From positions 74,287,973-74,351,972 of the forward strand of contig OZ024743.1 of the NCBI GenBank assembly GCA_964016885.1: a stretch of 64,000 bases of DNA. The letters run 5' to 3'. This document shows positions 1 through 9,383 of the stretch, piece by piece. Position 1 is the first letter of the stretch, and every line of letters begins with the position of its first letter. The DNA is from Eledone cirrhosa. Taxonomy: Eukaryota > Mollusca > Cephalopoda > Octopoda > Eledonidae. The notes beneath the pieces are model-generated. The model had not been told where the DNA came from. It did no database searches and saw nothing but the letters and a program-made list of their open reading frames with translations. Made by a program: the position numbers and the translations under genes.

Positions 1-82
1 AGATCATTGACTGGGCTAAAAAGCCACATTTGATCGCAGCATTGTTAATTGTTATTGTGTGTGTGTGTGTATATGTGTATAG

Positions 83-165
<83 letters not shown>

Positions 166-262
166 ATTATTATTATTGTTATTGTTATTATTATTGTCGT
201 TATTATGTTTTTTCTTTCGTGCAATGGCCATACTCGATAACGAGGGGACAGCCATCATGTTT
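1..262 (+). mobile_element. 3' end of a family A LINE (copy A0)
   Basis: The first bases match the end of the zinc-finger tail and the 3' untranslated region of the copies at 3678-5856 and 17208-20515. Shared landmarks are the GGGCTAAAAAGCCACAT coding end, a GT-rich stretch, a TTATTATTG-rich stretch, and the terminal module TGGCCATACTCGATAACGAG. The coding end carries an in-frame TGA where the 3678-5856 copy reads CGA, so the last finger is cut short. The rest of the element lies upstream of the window. Confidence 0.75.
84..163. repeat. (GT)n microsatellite inside the LINE A0 3' UTR
   Basis: About 40 GT units follow an interrupted GTGTATAGATGTG start. The other two A copies have the short start at the same place but no long array, so the expansion is specific to this copy. 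Confidence 0.95.
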
Positions 263-333
263 GTTTGTTGACACACAATCTATATATATAAGTAGATGCA
301 TATATATATATATTTGTATATCTGTAGACACCG

Positions 334-342
<9 letters not shown>

Positions 343-402
<60 letters not shown>
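343..402. repeat. (AT)n followed by (GA)n microsatellite
   Basis: A run of AT dinucleotides passes directly into GA dinucleotides, then into an impure G- and A-rich tract up to about 460. Compound AT/GA arrays of this kind recur at 38.3 kb and 46.8-47.0 kb. Confidence 0.95.
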
Positions 403-407
<5 letters not shown>

Positions 408-811
408 TGGGGTGGGAGAGAGAGCGAGAGAGAGAGTGAGGGAAGTGGAGAGAGAGAGAGGGATGTAAAATCACGTCCGTGTCACCAAGAGGTTTCGGCT
501 TGTGTTTTCAGCAAGCCTTACAAGGGTCCCGTGGTGTTTACTGAGATATTTCTCTGTCACTCTTAGTTTTCTGGATGGCCTCTGATCATATATGTGATTA
601 TATATATAGGTTAGGTAGAATCGAAGTCAGTGTTCCAGCTTATGTACAAACTTTTCGATATCGATCAGGTCAAGGTACAATCAAGATGACGGAGCACACT
701 ACAGCTGCCTTAACTCTGAAATACAACCCACATGAGACGGATCACGTAACAGCATTGAGTGCTTTATAAAAGTGTAAGTCAACAGGGTGAAATTGGCCTT
801 CTTTATTCACA
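403..811. other. No recognisable gene
   Basis: A 64-codon open frame at 575-769 has no motif I recognise and sits in ordinary repeat-flanking DNA. I see no promoter, splice or RNA gene signal here. Confidence 0.5.
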
Positions 812-880
812 TTCGCTGCTATATATATTTCAGTGATAGTCTTTATTCTACAGCTATGACCTCATCAGGCTGTAAGAATT
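812..880 (-). ncRNA. Candidate hammerhead ribozyme motif
   Basis: On the minus strand CUGAUGA (862-868) is followed by a stem II candidate GGUCAUAG/CUAUCACU with one mismatch, then GAAA (828-831) and a short UA-rich stem III ending in UA. All fixed core bases are present. Stem I is weak: CAGC upstream pairs only partly with GCAGCG downstream. It may be a decayed relative of the better motifs at 35.1, 44.7 and 49.8 kb. Confidence 0.45.
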
Positions 881-953
881 TAAACAGAAAAAAAAACAGG
901 AAAACATGATGTTGTAATGTATTTTACCGTGTTAATTCATTGATATAGCCAGG

Positions 954-1013
954 TGTGTTGTTAGTCCTGTAAGGAACTGGAAGCATATGCTTCCAGTTCC
1001 TTACTAACAACAC
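954..1013. repeat. Palindrome, 32-bp perfect core
   Basis: Positions 971-1002 form a perfect inverted repeat with no spacer, centred on GCATATGC. The arms extend as TGTGTTGTTAG and CTAACAACACA after a short unpaired TCCTGT stretch on the left side. An RNA copy would fold into a long hairpin. Confidence 0.9.
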
Positions 1014-1573
1014 ATGAACAGCCATGAACAGAACCAGTTTCACTAGAAAGTAAGTTGACATCATCTTAGCAGCTAGGAAAACATTACTAGAATTCTATGG
1101 TAGGCTATGGGAGAGACATCAACATTCCACATTTAAAGTAAGTTTTTCTCTTTGGTGTTATGTACCGGTTTATGGGTATATGTCATAAAGAATGTTTTTA
1201 GGCTTTGAGGAAAATACTGTCACACACATTTATTTATTTTTAATGTACTAATATCATTTTATATTCAATTTCCAGACGACCATTGGGAATTTTTACTGTG
1301 CAGTATTTGAAACAATTTGTCAGCCATTAAATATATATGTATTCATAAATCTTTGTTGTTCTCTCCAACATTCTAAATATGACTTTTTGCTCAGCGTATA
1401 ATACGATTGTTAAACTATCTCTCTTTCCATCTATTCGGATGGCTCACTAGTCTAGCAATCTTTATGTATTGAGCACACTAACCTTCTCTCTACTGGCCTG
1501 TAATCTGCATAACTAATCACTTTTCTCTTCCCCTGATAAGCTTACTTGCATTTTATTCTGTATATATATACAT

Positions 1574-1582
<9 letters not shown>
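1014..1582. other. AT-rich DNA, nothing recognised
   Basis: There is no long open frame, repeat family or RNA gene that I can support in this stretch. Confidence 0.5.

Positions 1583-1653
<71 letters not shown>
1583..1653. repeat. (CA)n followed by (TA)n microsatellite
   Basis: About 24 CA units pass into about 12 TA units. The TA part borders the fold-back family repeat that follows. Confidence 0.95.
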
Positions 1654-1910
1654 TCAGTGGGTGTAACTAGGAGTTACTGCAAGTTCACCCGGGTGAGCAC
1701 TCGGTGTTTAGGTTCACTTCTGTGATGATGTGTAGAGCTATACAGAATGTAAAATATAGAAAGGATAAAAAGGACGATTGATTATTCCTTCATTGCATTT
1801 ATTGATAGGTGACGCGCGTTTCGCCACTGATCAGCTCAAGGTTCGATCTATATCGATCCTACCCGACTCAATAATCGGCAGCTCGACGGACCCTCTTAAA
1901 ATGCTATAAG
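1654..1910 (-). repeat. PLE-type terminal repeat with a degenerate hammerhead
   Basis: This repeat matches, in inverse orientation, the unit at 42083-42229. They share GACGATT, a TTTATTGA-like stretch, the segment TGACGCGCGTTTCGCC and a GGTTCGATC stretch followed by CCCGACTC. On the minus strand 1834-1811 reads CUGAUCA-GUGGC-GAAAC-GCGC-GUC. This resembles the short hammerheads of Penelope-like elements, but the essential G of CUGANGA is C in both copies. Both copies border (AT)n. The PLE link is inference. Confidence 0.5.
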
Positions 1911-1969
1911 AAAATGAAATACATGCTATGTGGTAAAGTCAGAGTTTCAAGAGTTTGACAAAATGAATT

Positions 1970-2290
1970 GTTTTGATTGGTGGGAAGGATCAAGGCGATG
2001 TACTGGCCTGTAGTGTATATGGGGGTGGGTGTGATGGTGAGATGTTGGAGACGGTCTGTGGATGGGGTGGGCTGTGGTGTGGTGGTGGTTGGTTGGCCTT
2101 GGCTTGTAGAGTATGTGGGGGTGGATGTGATGATATGTTGGTGGTTAAGGTTATTTAGTGGGATGGGCTGTGGTATGAGGTTACTGGATTGTCAGTATAC
2201 GGGTTAGCGTGTAGGTGGGGGTGTGGTAGTGGTGCCGTTGTCTATGGTAGCGGCGTTTGTGGTGGTGTGGTGGATGTATTGGTGGCGTCA
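1970..2290. other. G/T-rich strand-asymmetric tract
   Basis: The plus strand is rich in GGTGG, GGGG and GTGG runs and almost lacks C. It leaves overlapping frames open in several phases (such as 1977-2207), but their composition is repetitive and no domain is visible. It looks like low-complexity DNA, not a gene. Confidence 0.6.
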
Positions 2291-2639
2291 GGTCCTTACA
2301 TAGATACATAGTTAGACGCTCTTCGTCTGACAGATACCTTGTATATACGTATACGTACACATATATATGTATATATATACATATGGCTGTGTGTGAGCGT
2401 ATGCCGATATGTGTGGGCAAGGATGTGCGTATGTGTTTTATGTTGTGTGTGTTTATACAACAATATATGTGCACATATATTGTATATATAAGTATATTTC
2501 GGCTTGTAACACAAACCGAAATCACTTGGTGCCGCGGTCTGGATTTTACCTATCTTTATACCAACACGATATCTCTCCATGATTAGTGGTCTTCCCTGCC
2601 CCCCCCCCCTCTCTCTCACTTTATATATATATATATATA
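2291..2639. other. No recognisable gene
   Basis: The sequence is interrupted TA/CA-rich DNA ending in a short C run and (AT)n at 2624-2640. Reading frames here follow the repeats. Confidence 0.5.
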
Positions 2640-2805
2640 TGTATAAAAGAAATAGGATTTCGCTTCAAGCATAGCTTTATACAATATGTATAAATATTTC
2701 GTATCTTCAAAGAATTACGTTTTAAGGAAGCCGTAGCTATGCAAACACCGGGGGGGGGGGGGGGGGGGGCTAACGCCCTCTGGTGATGTCCAGCAGAAGC
2801 AAGGG

Positions 2806-2860
2806 GGACAACCGTCTATGCATTTCAGGCTTAACTGGCCTTCGTCAGCACAGTCCCTCC
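2806..2860 (-). ncRNA. Hammerhead ribozyme motif, first loop copy
   Basis: On the minus strand CUGACGA (2842-2848) is followed by stem II AGGC/GCCU with a 7-nt loop, GAAA (2823-2826), a two-pair stem III and an AUA cleavage triplet. The core is complete. Stem I is damaged next to the core: ACUGUG replaces the ACCGUC of the sister copy opposite GACGG. Cleavage would probably be weaker. Confidence 0.6.
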
Positions 2861-3130
2861 CACCGCTTGCGACTGCTGGACTAGAAGACAGCCGAGAATA
2901 TATATTTTTCTCGTCTGTGTAAATGAGGTGATTAATCTCATTTGCATATGAAGCTGCATAAGTTGGCTCAACTTATAGTAAAAAAGAAATAGGATTTCGG
3001 TTCAAGCATAGCTTTATACAATATGTATAAATATTTTGTAAATCCATAGAGATACGGTTTTAGGAAGCCGTAGCTATGCAAACACCGAGGGGCTAACGCC
3101 CTCTGATGACGTCAAGCAGTCGCAAGCGGT

Positions 3131-3190
3131 GGGAGGGACCGTCCTGACGAAGGCCAGTTAAGCCTGAAATGCATAGACGGTTGTCCCCCT
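3131..3190 (+). ncRNA. Hammerhead ribozyme motif, second loop copy
   Basis: All fixed parts of a type I hammerhead are present in order. Stem I is CCGUC (3139-3143) with GACGG (3176-3180), extended past an internal loop by GGGA with UCCC. The core is CUGACGA (3144-3150). Stem II is AGGC (3151-3154) with GCCU (3162-3165) around a 7-nt loop. GAAA is at 3166-3169. Stem III is AU/AU around GC, and the predicted cut follows A3175 (AUA). Self-cleavage is inferred from the fold; transcription is unknown. Confidence 0.75.
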
Positions 3191-3339
3191 TGCTTCAGCT
3201 GGACATCACCAGAGGGCGTTAGCCCCCCCCCCCCCCCCGGTGTTTGCATAGCTACGGCTTCCTAAAATGGTATCTCTTTGGAGATACGAAATATTTATAC
3301 ATATATATATATATATGGGATGGCAAACTCTGCTAAGAG

Positions 3340-3611
3340 TATTGCAATCGCTTGTCAGATTACAGAAAATGGTGCAGTTTTAGGCTACGGCCAGTCCCTA
3401 GGACCTGTAACATCATGAACAAGCAATGCCTGTGCTTTGAAGCTTTTTTAAGTGGTGAAAGGCCTTGCACTCGACCATCCCACTCTCTGAGCATCGAAAT
3501 CACTGTCCGAAAAGGATAACTTGTCAACATCATCGGATGTTTCCGAATCCGCAGGTTTTTTTCTCAGATTTTCCCTCTCTTAGAAAGATGTTGTGGCTAC
3601 AACTGGGGGCC

Positions 3612-3612
<1 letters not shown>
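3340..3612 (-). mobile_element. LINE fragment, zinc-finger-tail family, minus strand
   Basis: Short stretches such as AAGCAATGCCTGTG, TGAAGCTTTT and GTCAACATCAT match 21891-22075 in the same order, so both are pieces of one repeat family read on the minus strand. The upstream (5') end on that strand stops exactly where the (CATA)n array begins. No open frame survives. Confidence 0.55.
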
Positions 3613-3642
<30 letters not shown>

Positions 3643-3677
3643 CATACATACATACATACATACATACATACATACAT
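3613..3677. repeat. (CATA)n microsatellite
   Basis: About 16 tetranucleotide units lie exactly between the 5' end of the fragment at 3340-3612 and the 3' end of LINE A1, both on the minus strand. Confidence 0.95.
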
Positions 3678-3814
3678 GTTTGCTGCCCCCTCGTTATCGA
3701 GTATGGCCATTGCACGAGGAGAAAAAAACAAAATAAATAAAAAAGAAAAAAATTAATGAATAAATAAAAAAGAAAATAAAAATTAAAAAAAAAAATATAT
3801 ATATATACATATAC

Positions 3815-3846
<32 letters not shown>

Positions 3847-4024
3847 ATATAGATCCACACATACATACACATATACACACACACACACATACATTAATAA
3901 CAATAATAATGATAATAACAACAATAATAATAACGACAACAACAATAATAATATACATATACATATATATATACACATACACGCACACACATAAGCATAT
4001 CTATACACACACACACGATAGCAA

Positions 4025-4381
4025 CTAACAGCGCTGCGATCGAATGTGGCTTTTTAGCCCAGCCAATGATCTTAAATGTCTTGCACAGAGTCGGCAACCA
4101 AAACATTCACTGGGAATAGTCGGCTGTGGTTGGAGTTCATGTACTTTTGCATGTCGCTTGAGCCCTCCAGCTGATTTACATTCTCTACCACATGTTTGGC
4201 AAGCATGATGAGTAGCGTCTCCAACAGCAGCCTGGTAGTCAACCACTGGTCTTACTTTATGTCTGCGAAGATGACTTTCGAGTCCAGCTTTGCTTAGGCA
4301 GAGTCTCGCACAGACGCTGCATCTCAGCACCATAGGAGGACCCTCGCCGTCTGAAAGTGCAACAGCAATGCCCTTCCTCAC
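4025..4381 (-). pseudogene. C2H2 zinc-finger C-terminal tail of LINE A1
   Basis: An open frame of 118 codons encodes three evenly spaced fingers. The first is C-X2-C-X12-H-X3-H starting CSVC, the second has the same spacing starting CQTC, and the third is C-X2-C-X12-H-X5-C starting CRLC. A basic lead region (MRKGIAVAL) precedes them. The frame should be continuous with the RT frame, as judged from the homologous layout near 19.9-20.3 kb, but a TGA and frame breaks near 4430 separate the two. The fingers probably bind nucleic acid, either the element RNA or the target. This is the best preserved part of A1. Confidence 0.75.
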
Positions 4382-4432
4382 ATCCCGCTTTACTTTCTCG
4401 TATGCGATTCGAGATGCCCCAAAGGCAACTTT

Positions 4433-5755
4433 TCACTCATATACAGTCTTTCTCCATTTATTACGATCAGCAGCAATATTTTCCCATGTATCAGCAGAGA
4501 TGTTAGCATCTTTCAAAGAGGCTTTCAAGGAATCCTTATAACTATTTTTTGGTTTATGTGGCGGTCGTTTTCTTTTAACCAACTCCCCATAAAAGAGTTG
4601 TTTTGGTATTCTAGAATCCTTCATCCTGTCAAGGTAACCACTCCAACGGAGTCGTTGCTTAAGCACAAGAGATTCTATATTATCACACATAGAGCTTTCC
4701 AAAATCTCGACATCACTGAGGTGGTCCCTCCAGTGAACGCCATGGATCCGTCTGAGACACATCTGATGGAAACGCTCCAATTGCTTAAGGTGGTGTCGAT
4801 ATGTGACCCAGGTCTCGCAGGCATAAAGAAGACAAGAGAGCACACATGCCCTGTACACATTTACCTTTGTCCTCCTGCATATGTCTCGCCGACTCCAGAG
4901 TCGCCTTTCTAGCTTTCCGAAAGCATCACTTGCTTTCCTAATCCTAAGTGAGATTTCACTGTCAAGGCTGCTGTATCGATTGACAGTGCTTCCCAGGTAG
5001 ACAAACTGATCAACCACTCCAAGTCGTTTGCCATACACATAGATGTTTGGTTCAGTGTACTGCTTACCAGGGGCAGGTTGGTACATGACGACGGTTTTCT
5101 TGAGACTGACAGTCAATCTTAGGGCAGTGCAAGCGTCAGAAAATGCATTCAAAATGTGCTGCATATAACTCTGTGTGCGCTACAAGATCGCAATCATCTG
5201 TATACAAGAGGTCTCTTATGATTGATGTAAATACTTTTGTCTTCGCAGCAAAGCGCCTGATGTTAAATATGCTGCCTGAGGTTCGATATTGGATGTAAAC
5301 ACCATGCTCGCAATTCCTGAATGCAATACAGAAAACCATTGCAAAGTATATGGCAAACAGGGTCGTTGATGGAATATCCCCCTGTTTCACTCCATTTTTT
5401 ACTGAGATAAGCTCCGACATGTTACCTCCGATATTAACCCAAGCCTTCATGTCGTCATGGAAAGACCTAACTAAAGCAAGGAACTTATCAGGGTAACCAA
5501 GTTTCTGGAGAACATTCCATAATGCATCTCTGTTAACAGTATCGAAAGCTTTTGTCAGATCGACAAAATCTGATACAGATCCAAGCCTTCTTCCATGCAC
5601 TTCTTCTGGAGCTGTCTAGCTGAGAAGATCATATCAGTAGTACCGCGTCCAGCACGAAAACCAGATTGACTTTCAGGAAGAACACAATCTGCAATGTGTG
5701 TCAGCAGACGGTCCAGAAGCACCCTACATAAAACTTTCCCTACGACAGAAAGCAA
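4433..5755 (-). pseudogene. Reverse transcriptase of LINE A1, frameshifted
   Basis: Three minus-strand open pieces (5555-5755, 5136-5600 and 4433-5164) cover the RT palm and thumb. The first has LPESQSGFRAGRGTTD, the second has DLTKAFDTVNRDALW (motif A), GVKQGDIPSTTLFAIYFA (motif B) and LLYTDDCDLV (catalytic motif C). The third has FVYLGSTVN (motif D/E region), then CETWVTYRHHLKQLERFH and the DRMKDSRIPKQLFYGEL tail typical of LINE RTs. Frames change near 5590 and 5150. The catalytic YTDD is intact, but no single protein can be made. The same family at 18616-19695 has lost YTDD altogether. Confidence 0.85.
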
Positions 5756-5856
5756 TGATATACCTCTGTAGTTCCCACAATCATTCCTGTTACCCTTTCC
5801 CTTCTACAAGACCACCATTAGTGCATCTCTCCAGTCCTCAGGTACGGATTCATCAG

Positions 5857-5940
5857 CATACATACATACATACATACATACATACATACATACATACATA
5901 CATACATACATACATACATACATACATACATACATACATA
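5857..5940. repeat. (CATA)n microsatellite
   Basis: About 21 units sit between the truncated 5' end of LINE A1 and the start of LINE B1. Confidence 0.95.
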
Positions 5941-6155
5941 CCATCAGTCAACGCGATCAGTCGCATATTTTGGCGTGGGAGACTATTTATTAAATTTAAA
6001 TGAATACTATCTCCGACAGTAATGCCACAACTACAGCCAGGTTGAATAACAGGTTATTTTTCTAACTATCCCTTCTGAAGACACCTTTTATTCGAATTCG
6101 TAGAGATATCCGACTAAATACATAATTCATTTTACAAGGATTTGCTACAAACAGC

Positions 6156-6875
6156 ATGGCTGAACACAACATCAACAACAAAATTAAGGAAGTATCGAAG
6201 ACAAATAACAAAGAAGGTAATCAAACTTTATTCAGTTGTAGCTACAGAAGAAACCGAAATTATAAATCGCATTTCTCTTGGTGTTGCGAACTTAATAATG
6301 ATTTATTTAATTGTTATAAAATGGCAAAAAACAATCCATCCGTTGCCTATATGAATAGAATGAAGCTAGACTGGGACGAAATGCACCCAGAGCTAAATTA
6401 TTTCACAGCGAAACAATTACGCCAACAAGCGACGTTTGTTGAACGTAAAAATAAGATAAATATTATTAATTGTAAATCCCCCACAACAAACATGGAATCA
6501 ACAACACGTGCTACAGATCGCCATGCTACTAGACTTCCTAGCAGCCAGGTCGAACAGCGCCTTGAAACAACTATGCCTGTAAGAAACTTGACACCGCCTG
6601 TACCATCTAAGTCTACCTCGAATGCTGGGGAAAACACTATCGATAATAATAATAATCGAAGAAATAGTAATAATAATCGAATAAATGTGACACCACGTAT
6701 ACCATCCGAGTCTACCTCGACTGTTGTGGAAAATACTATCGATAATGATAATCAAAAGTATAAACAATTGAAAATTTCCCTCAACGAAATCTTCCAGAGA
6801 GAAATTAACTCATGTATACATATCTCTCTGGCTGAACGTGTTAAAATGACAATGATGAATAAAAAAACCAAATAA
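6156..6875 (+). pseudogene. N-terminal domain of LINE B1
   Basis: The 239-codon frame begins MAEHNINNK and soon carries the pattern NRNYKSHFSWCCELNNDLF, then a region ending W-(X)3-HPEL. The same region occurs in B2 (NRNYNRCIQWSYELNKELY), D and C, where it reads WTKELNRTVMQCYLKS in C. Its repeated W-X2-E-hydrophobic pattern is reminiscent of a Myb-like DNA-binding fold, which is inference. A serine/threonine-rich linker with asparagine runs follows. The frame ends before the RT starts. Confidence 0.65.
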
Positions 6876-7364
6876 TGAAATACTACGTGTTATTGACGAA
6901 ATAGGGGATGAATATTTACGACGGATAAAAACCCCAAATTTTGGCAAATCAACGCCTGTTTATATGCCTTAGCAATGACAGTGAAGCATTATCTTGGTGA
7001 TAGCAGAGATATTAACAAGAACAAAACACCACCAAATATACCATCATATATAACTATAATAGAAAAAAGGAGTGCTAACCTACGAAAAAACATAGGACAT
7101 GTGACAATGCTCCTTACATGCAAACAAACACAAAAAAAACCTCACTCCTCACCAACAAAGAGTGAAAAATAAAATAGAGACGATGTTTGGTAACAGTAGA
7201 ACCACAACTCTCCAATATAATCTGATCACCCTCAAACAAGAATGGAGAGCTGTTAGCGAGAAACGCCGATACCTGAAGAAGGTAGACTAGAGAAAAATGC
7301 TTAATAAAAGATTCAGACGAAACCAAACATCAGTCTATAGAGATATGAAAGGGCAAAATAATAA

Positions 7365-7808
7365 GTGTCCCAGAAAGACATAGATTCATTTTGGAGAAAA
7401 GTATGGGGTGAAAAGAAGAATTTCAACCAAGATGCAGTGTGGCTAAGAGAAATCCGAAAGAACTATTGCTCCTACACTACAACAAAAACATACAAAATAA
7501 GTGAGGGTACCCTTGAGACTGTGATAGGAAAACTCCAAGATAAGAAAACACCAGGAAGAGACATGATTGTCGGCTACTGGTACAAAAAACTAATATTCTA
7601 TCGGAGGTATCTTACTGACCTCTACCAACAAGTTCTTAAGGGAGATACACTTATACCAGAATGGTTGACATTAGCACAAACGTTACTGGTCCCCAAGACC
7701 AAAGATACCTACTTGGCAAAAAACTACCGATCCATTGCATGCCAGAACCTGATGTATAAGATGTATACAGCCTGCCTCCAGCTATTCCTCCAAGATCATC
7801 ACAGATGA
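7365..7808 (+). pseudogene. RT fingers region of LINE B1
   Basis: The frame includes DIDSFWRKVWGE, GKLQDKKTPGRDMIVGYWY and LAKNYRSIACQNLMYKMYT. These match the region before RT motif A in B2 and C (for example KSPGPDGVQGYWIK and NYRPITCL in C). A deletion near 7800, seen by comparison with B2 at 12430-12545, shifts the frame before the next piece. Confidence 0.8.
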
Positions 7809-7902
7809 ACAAGCAGCTGGAAAGAAAAGGGTGTGGGGATGTGCTGAACAACTCCTAATCAACAAAACTGCGATGTCGGAGGTGTGACAACTGAGTAGGA
7901 AT

Positions 7903-9369
7903 ATGACTACAGTCTGGCTGAACTACAGGAAAGCTTTCGATTCTCTTCCCCACTCTTGGATGATAGAGGCCCTCCAACTTGCTAAAGTCCCAGACATTAT
8001 TGTCAGAGCCATAGAGAGGCTGTCTTCTTCTTGGGCTACTATCCTAATGTTAAAGACAGAGAGGGAGGACTCTATTTTCACTGATAAAATAAAATATTGC
8101 AGGGGTATATTTCAGGGGGACAGTCTCTCTGTGATATTGTTCATCTTGTCATTAAACTCCTTGTCCTTTCTGCTCAAGAAATGTGAGGGATACATCATTG
8201 GCTCACAGGAGGACAGAAATACGAACCTAACCCATAATTTCTTTGTGGACGATCTGAAACTCTATGCCAAGAACATGGATGGGATGAAGAAAAATCTTGA
8301 CCTGGTTACAACGTTCTCAAAGGATATAAGAATGGAGTTTGGCCAAGATAAATGCTCATACATGACTGTAAAGCGGGGAAAAACAACAACCCTATCTAGC
8401 AACATTGTCATTAATGGTCTAACTGTTTCACCGATATCTGGTGAGGAATGTTACAGATACCTGGGGATAGATGAGAACATATCCTATAATGGTATCTGTA
8501 ATAAAGAACGCGTAAGCAGGGAATACTACACCCGATTAAGAAAGATCTGGTCATTGGAACTCTCTGCGCAAAACAAAACAATGGCTCACAATGTGTTTGC
8601 TGTGCCTGTCCTAACACCAACGTTTGGAATACTCAATTGGACGATAGACGAAATCCGAGCAGTTGATGTTGGAACTCGAAAAATACTGAACACCACCGGA
8701 AACTTCCACATCAGCAGTGACATAGACCGCCTTTACTTGAAACGTAAGCAGGGAGGCAGAGGCCTAACATCAGTCCAGACAACATTTGAATGTCGCATCA
8801 TATCTCTCCGACAACATCTACGAACCTCGAAGCGTAGGAGCCCGCTTCTCGAGCAAGTCTATCTGCATGAAACAGATAAGATCAGGAGAGTTGGGAAGGA
8901 ACTCCTTGAGAGATATTCCCTGTGTGATAATCAAAAACTCACACCCAGGGATGTCGCTCAGCAGTATCGCAGTGAATCCATGGATGAAAAACTGCATGCT
9001 TATCAGCAAAAAATCATGCATGGATATGTTGCCAGGAAGCTCCAGAGTGAGAGTAATTTAGATAAGGAAAGTAGTCTATCTTGGACCAACAACCGCTATA
9101 TTGGCTCCCACTTTGAAGGATACGCTTTTGCAATCCAAGAACAGGAGATTTGCACGAAATACCTGATTCACAAAAGAGATAGGGATGCAGGCAAAACACC
9201 TAGATGTGATAACAAGTGCAGACTCTGCAGAAATAATATCGAGGATATCACCCATGTCATCAGCAGCTGTCCAAAGATGTCATCGCGGTACTATCTACCC
9301 ATGAGGCATGATGTAGTGGCCAAACACTGTAGAATGCAATCTGTAGAAAAGATAGCCCCGATACATTAA
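7903..9369 (+). pseudogene. RT palm, thumb and zinc knuckle of LINE B1
   Basis: This 488-codon frame is the largest piece of B1. It has NYRKAFDSLPHSW (motif A), GIFQGDSLSVILF (motif B), FFVDDLKLYAKN with the catalytic DD at about residues 116-117 (motif C) and CYRYLGIDE (motif D/E). A segment DIDRLYLKRKQGGRGL follows, shared with C and D. Near the end CRLC-X8-H-X4-C forms a CCHC knuckle, which in R2-like LINEs lies just before the endonuclease. A frameshift near 9365 separates it from the endonuclease. The middle of the protein looks well preserved. Confidence 0.85.
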
Positions 9370-9383
9370 AAGCTACAGCAACG

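Larger units (their letters stand above)
2640..3310. mobile_element. Fold-back element with two hammerhead loops (PLE-type terminal repeats)
   Basis: Two tandem copies of a left arm start near 2645 and 2990 with AAGAAATAGGATTTCG and run through GGAAGCCGTAGCTATGC and GGCTAACGCCCTCT. After the second copy comes a unique loop (about 3120-3198), then the arm again in inverted orientation (3199-3300). The first copy has the same loop but turned around. Each loop holds a hammerhead ribozyme motif. The arms carry homopolymers of 20 G (2750-2769) and 16 C (3223-3238), where the second left arm has only GAGGGG. Hammerheads in terminal repeats are known for Penelope-like elements. No PLE protein is visible here, so the assignment is inference. 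Confidence 0.65.
3678..5856 (-). mobile_element. Family A LINE (copy A1), 5'-truncated
   Basis: Read on the minus strand this copy holds a reverse transcriptase, C2H2 zinc fingers, then a 3' UTR made of GT- and TTA-rich stretches. It ends with the module TGGCCATACTCGATAACGAG shared with the copies at 1-262 and 17208-20515. The 5' end stops inside the region just before the RT, at a point that abuts (CATA)n, so the endonuclease is missing. The 3' end also abuts (CATA)n. The family resembles AP-endonuclease LINEs (RTE-like in my judgement); I have not fixed the clade. Confidence 0.85.

Noticed and set aside
30..566. Open frames of 60-180 codons rich in C, V, Y and I (also 16852-17220, 46793-47134, 49051-49425 and others)
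   Set aside because: They are translations of (GT)n, (AT)n, (GA)n or (CATA)n arrays. No domain or composition typical of a protein remains outside the repeats.
575..769. 64-codon frame beginning MASDHICDY
   Set aside because: Short, no recognisable motif, no conserved neighbour; length is expected by chance.
2181..2586. Three overlapping frames of about 110 codons on both strands
   Set aside because: They lie in TA/CA-rich low-complexity DNA and overlap each other on opposite strands.
3100..3120. CUGAUGA near 3104 as another hammerhead core
   Set aside because: It lies in the arm of the fold-back element and no GAAA or stems follow in the right order.
5857..5940. (CATA)n and other regular arrays as possible CRISPR arrays
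   Set aside because: They are uninterrupted tetranucleotide microsatellites without spacers, in an animal genome context.
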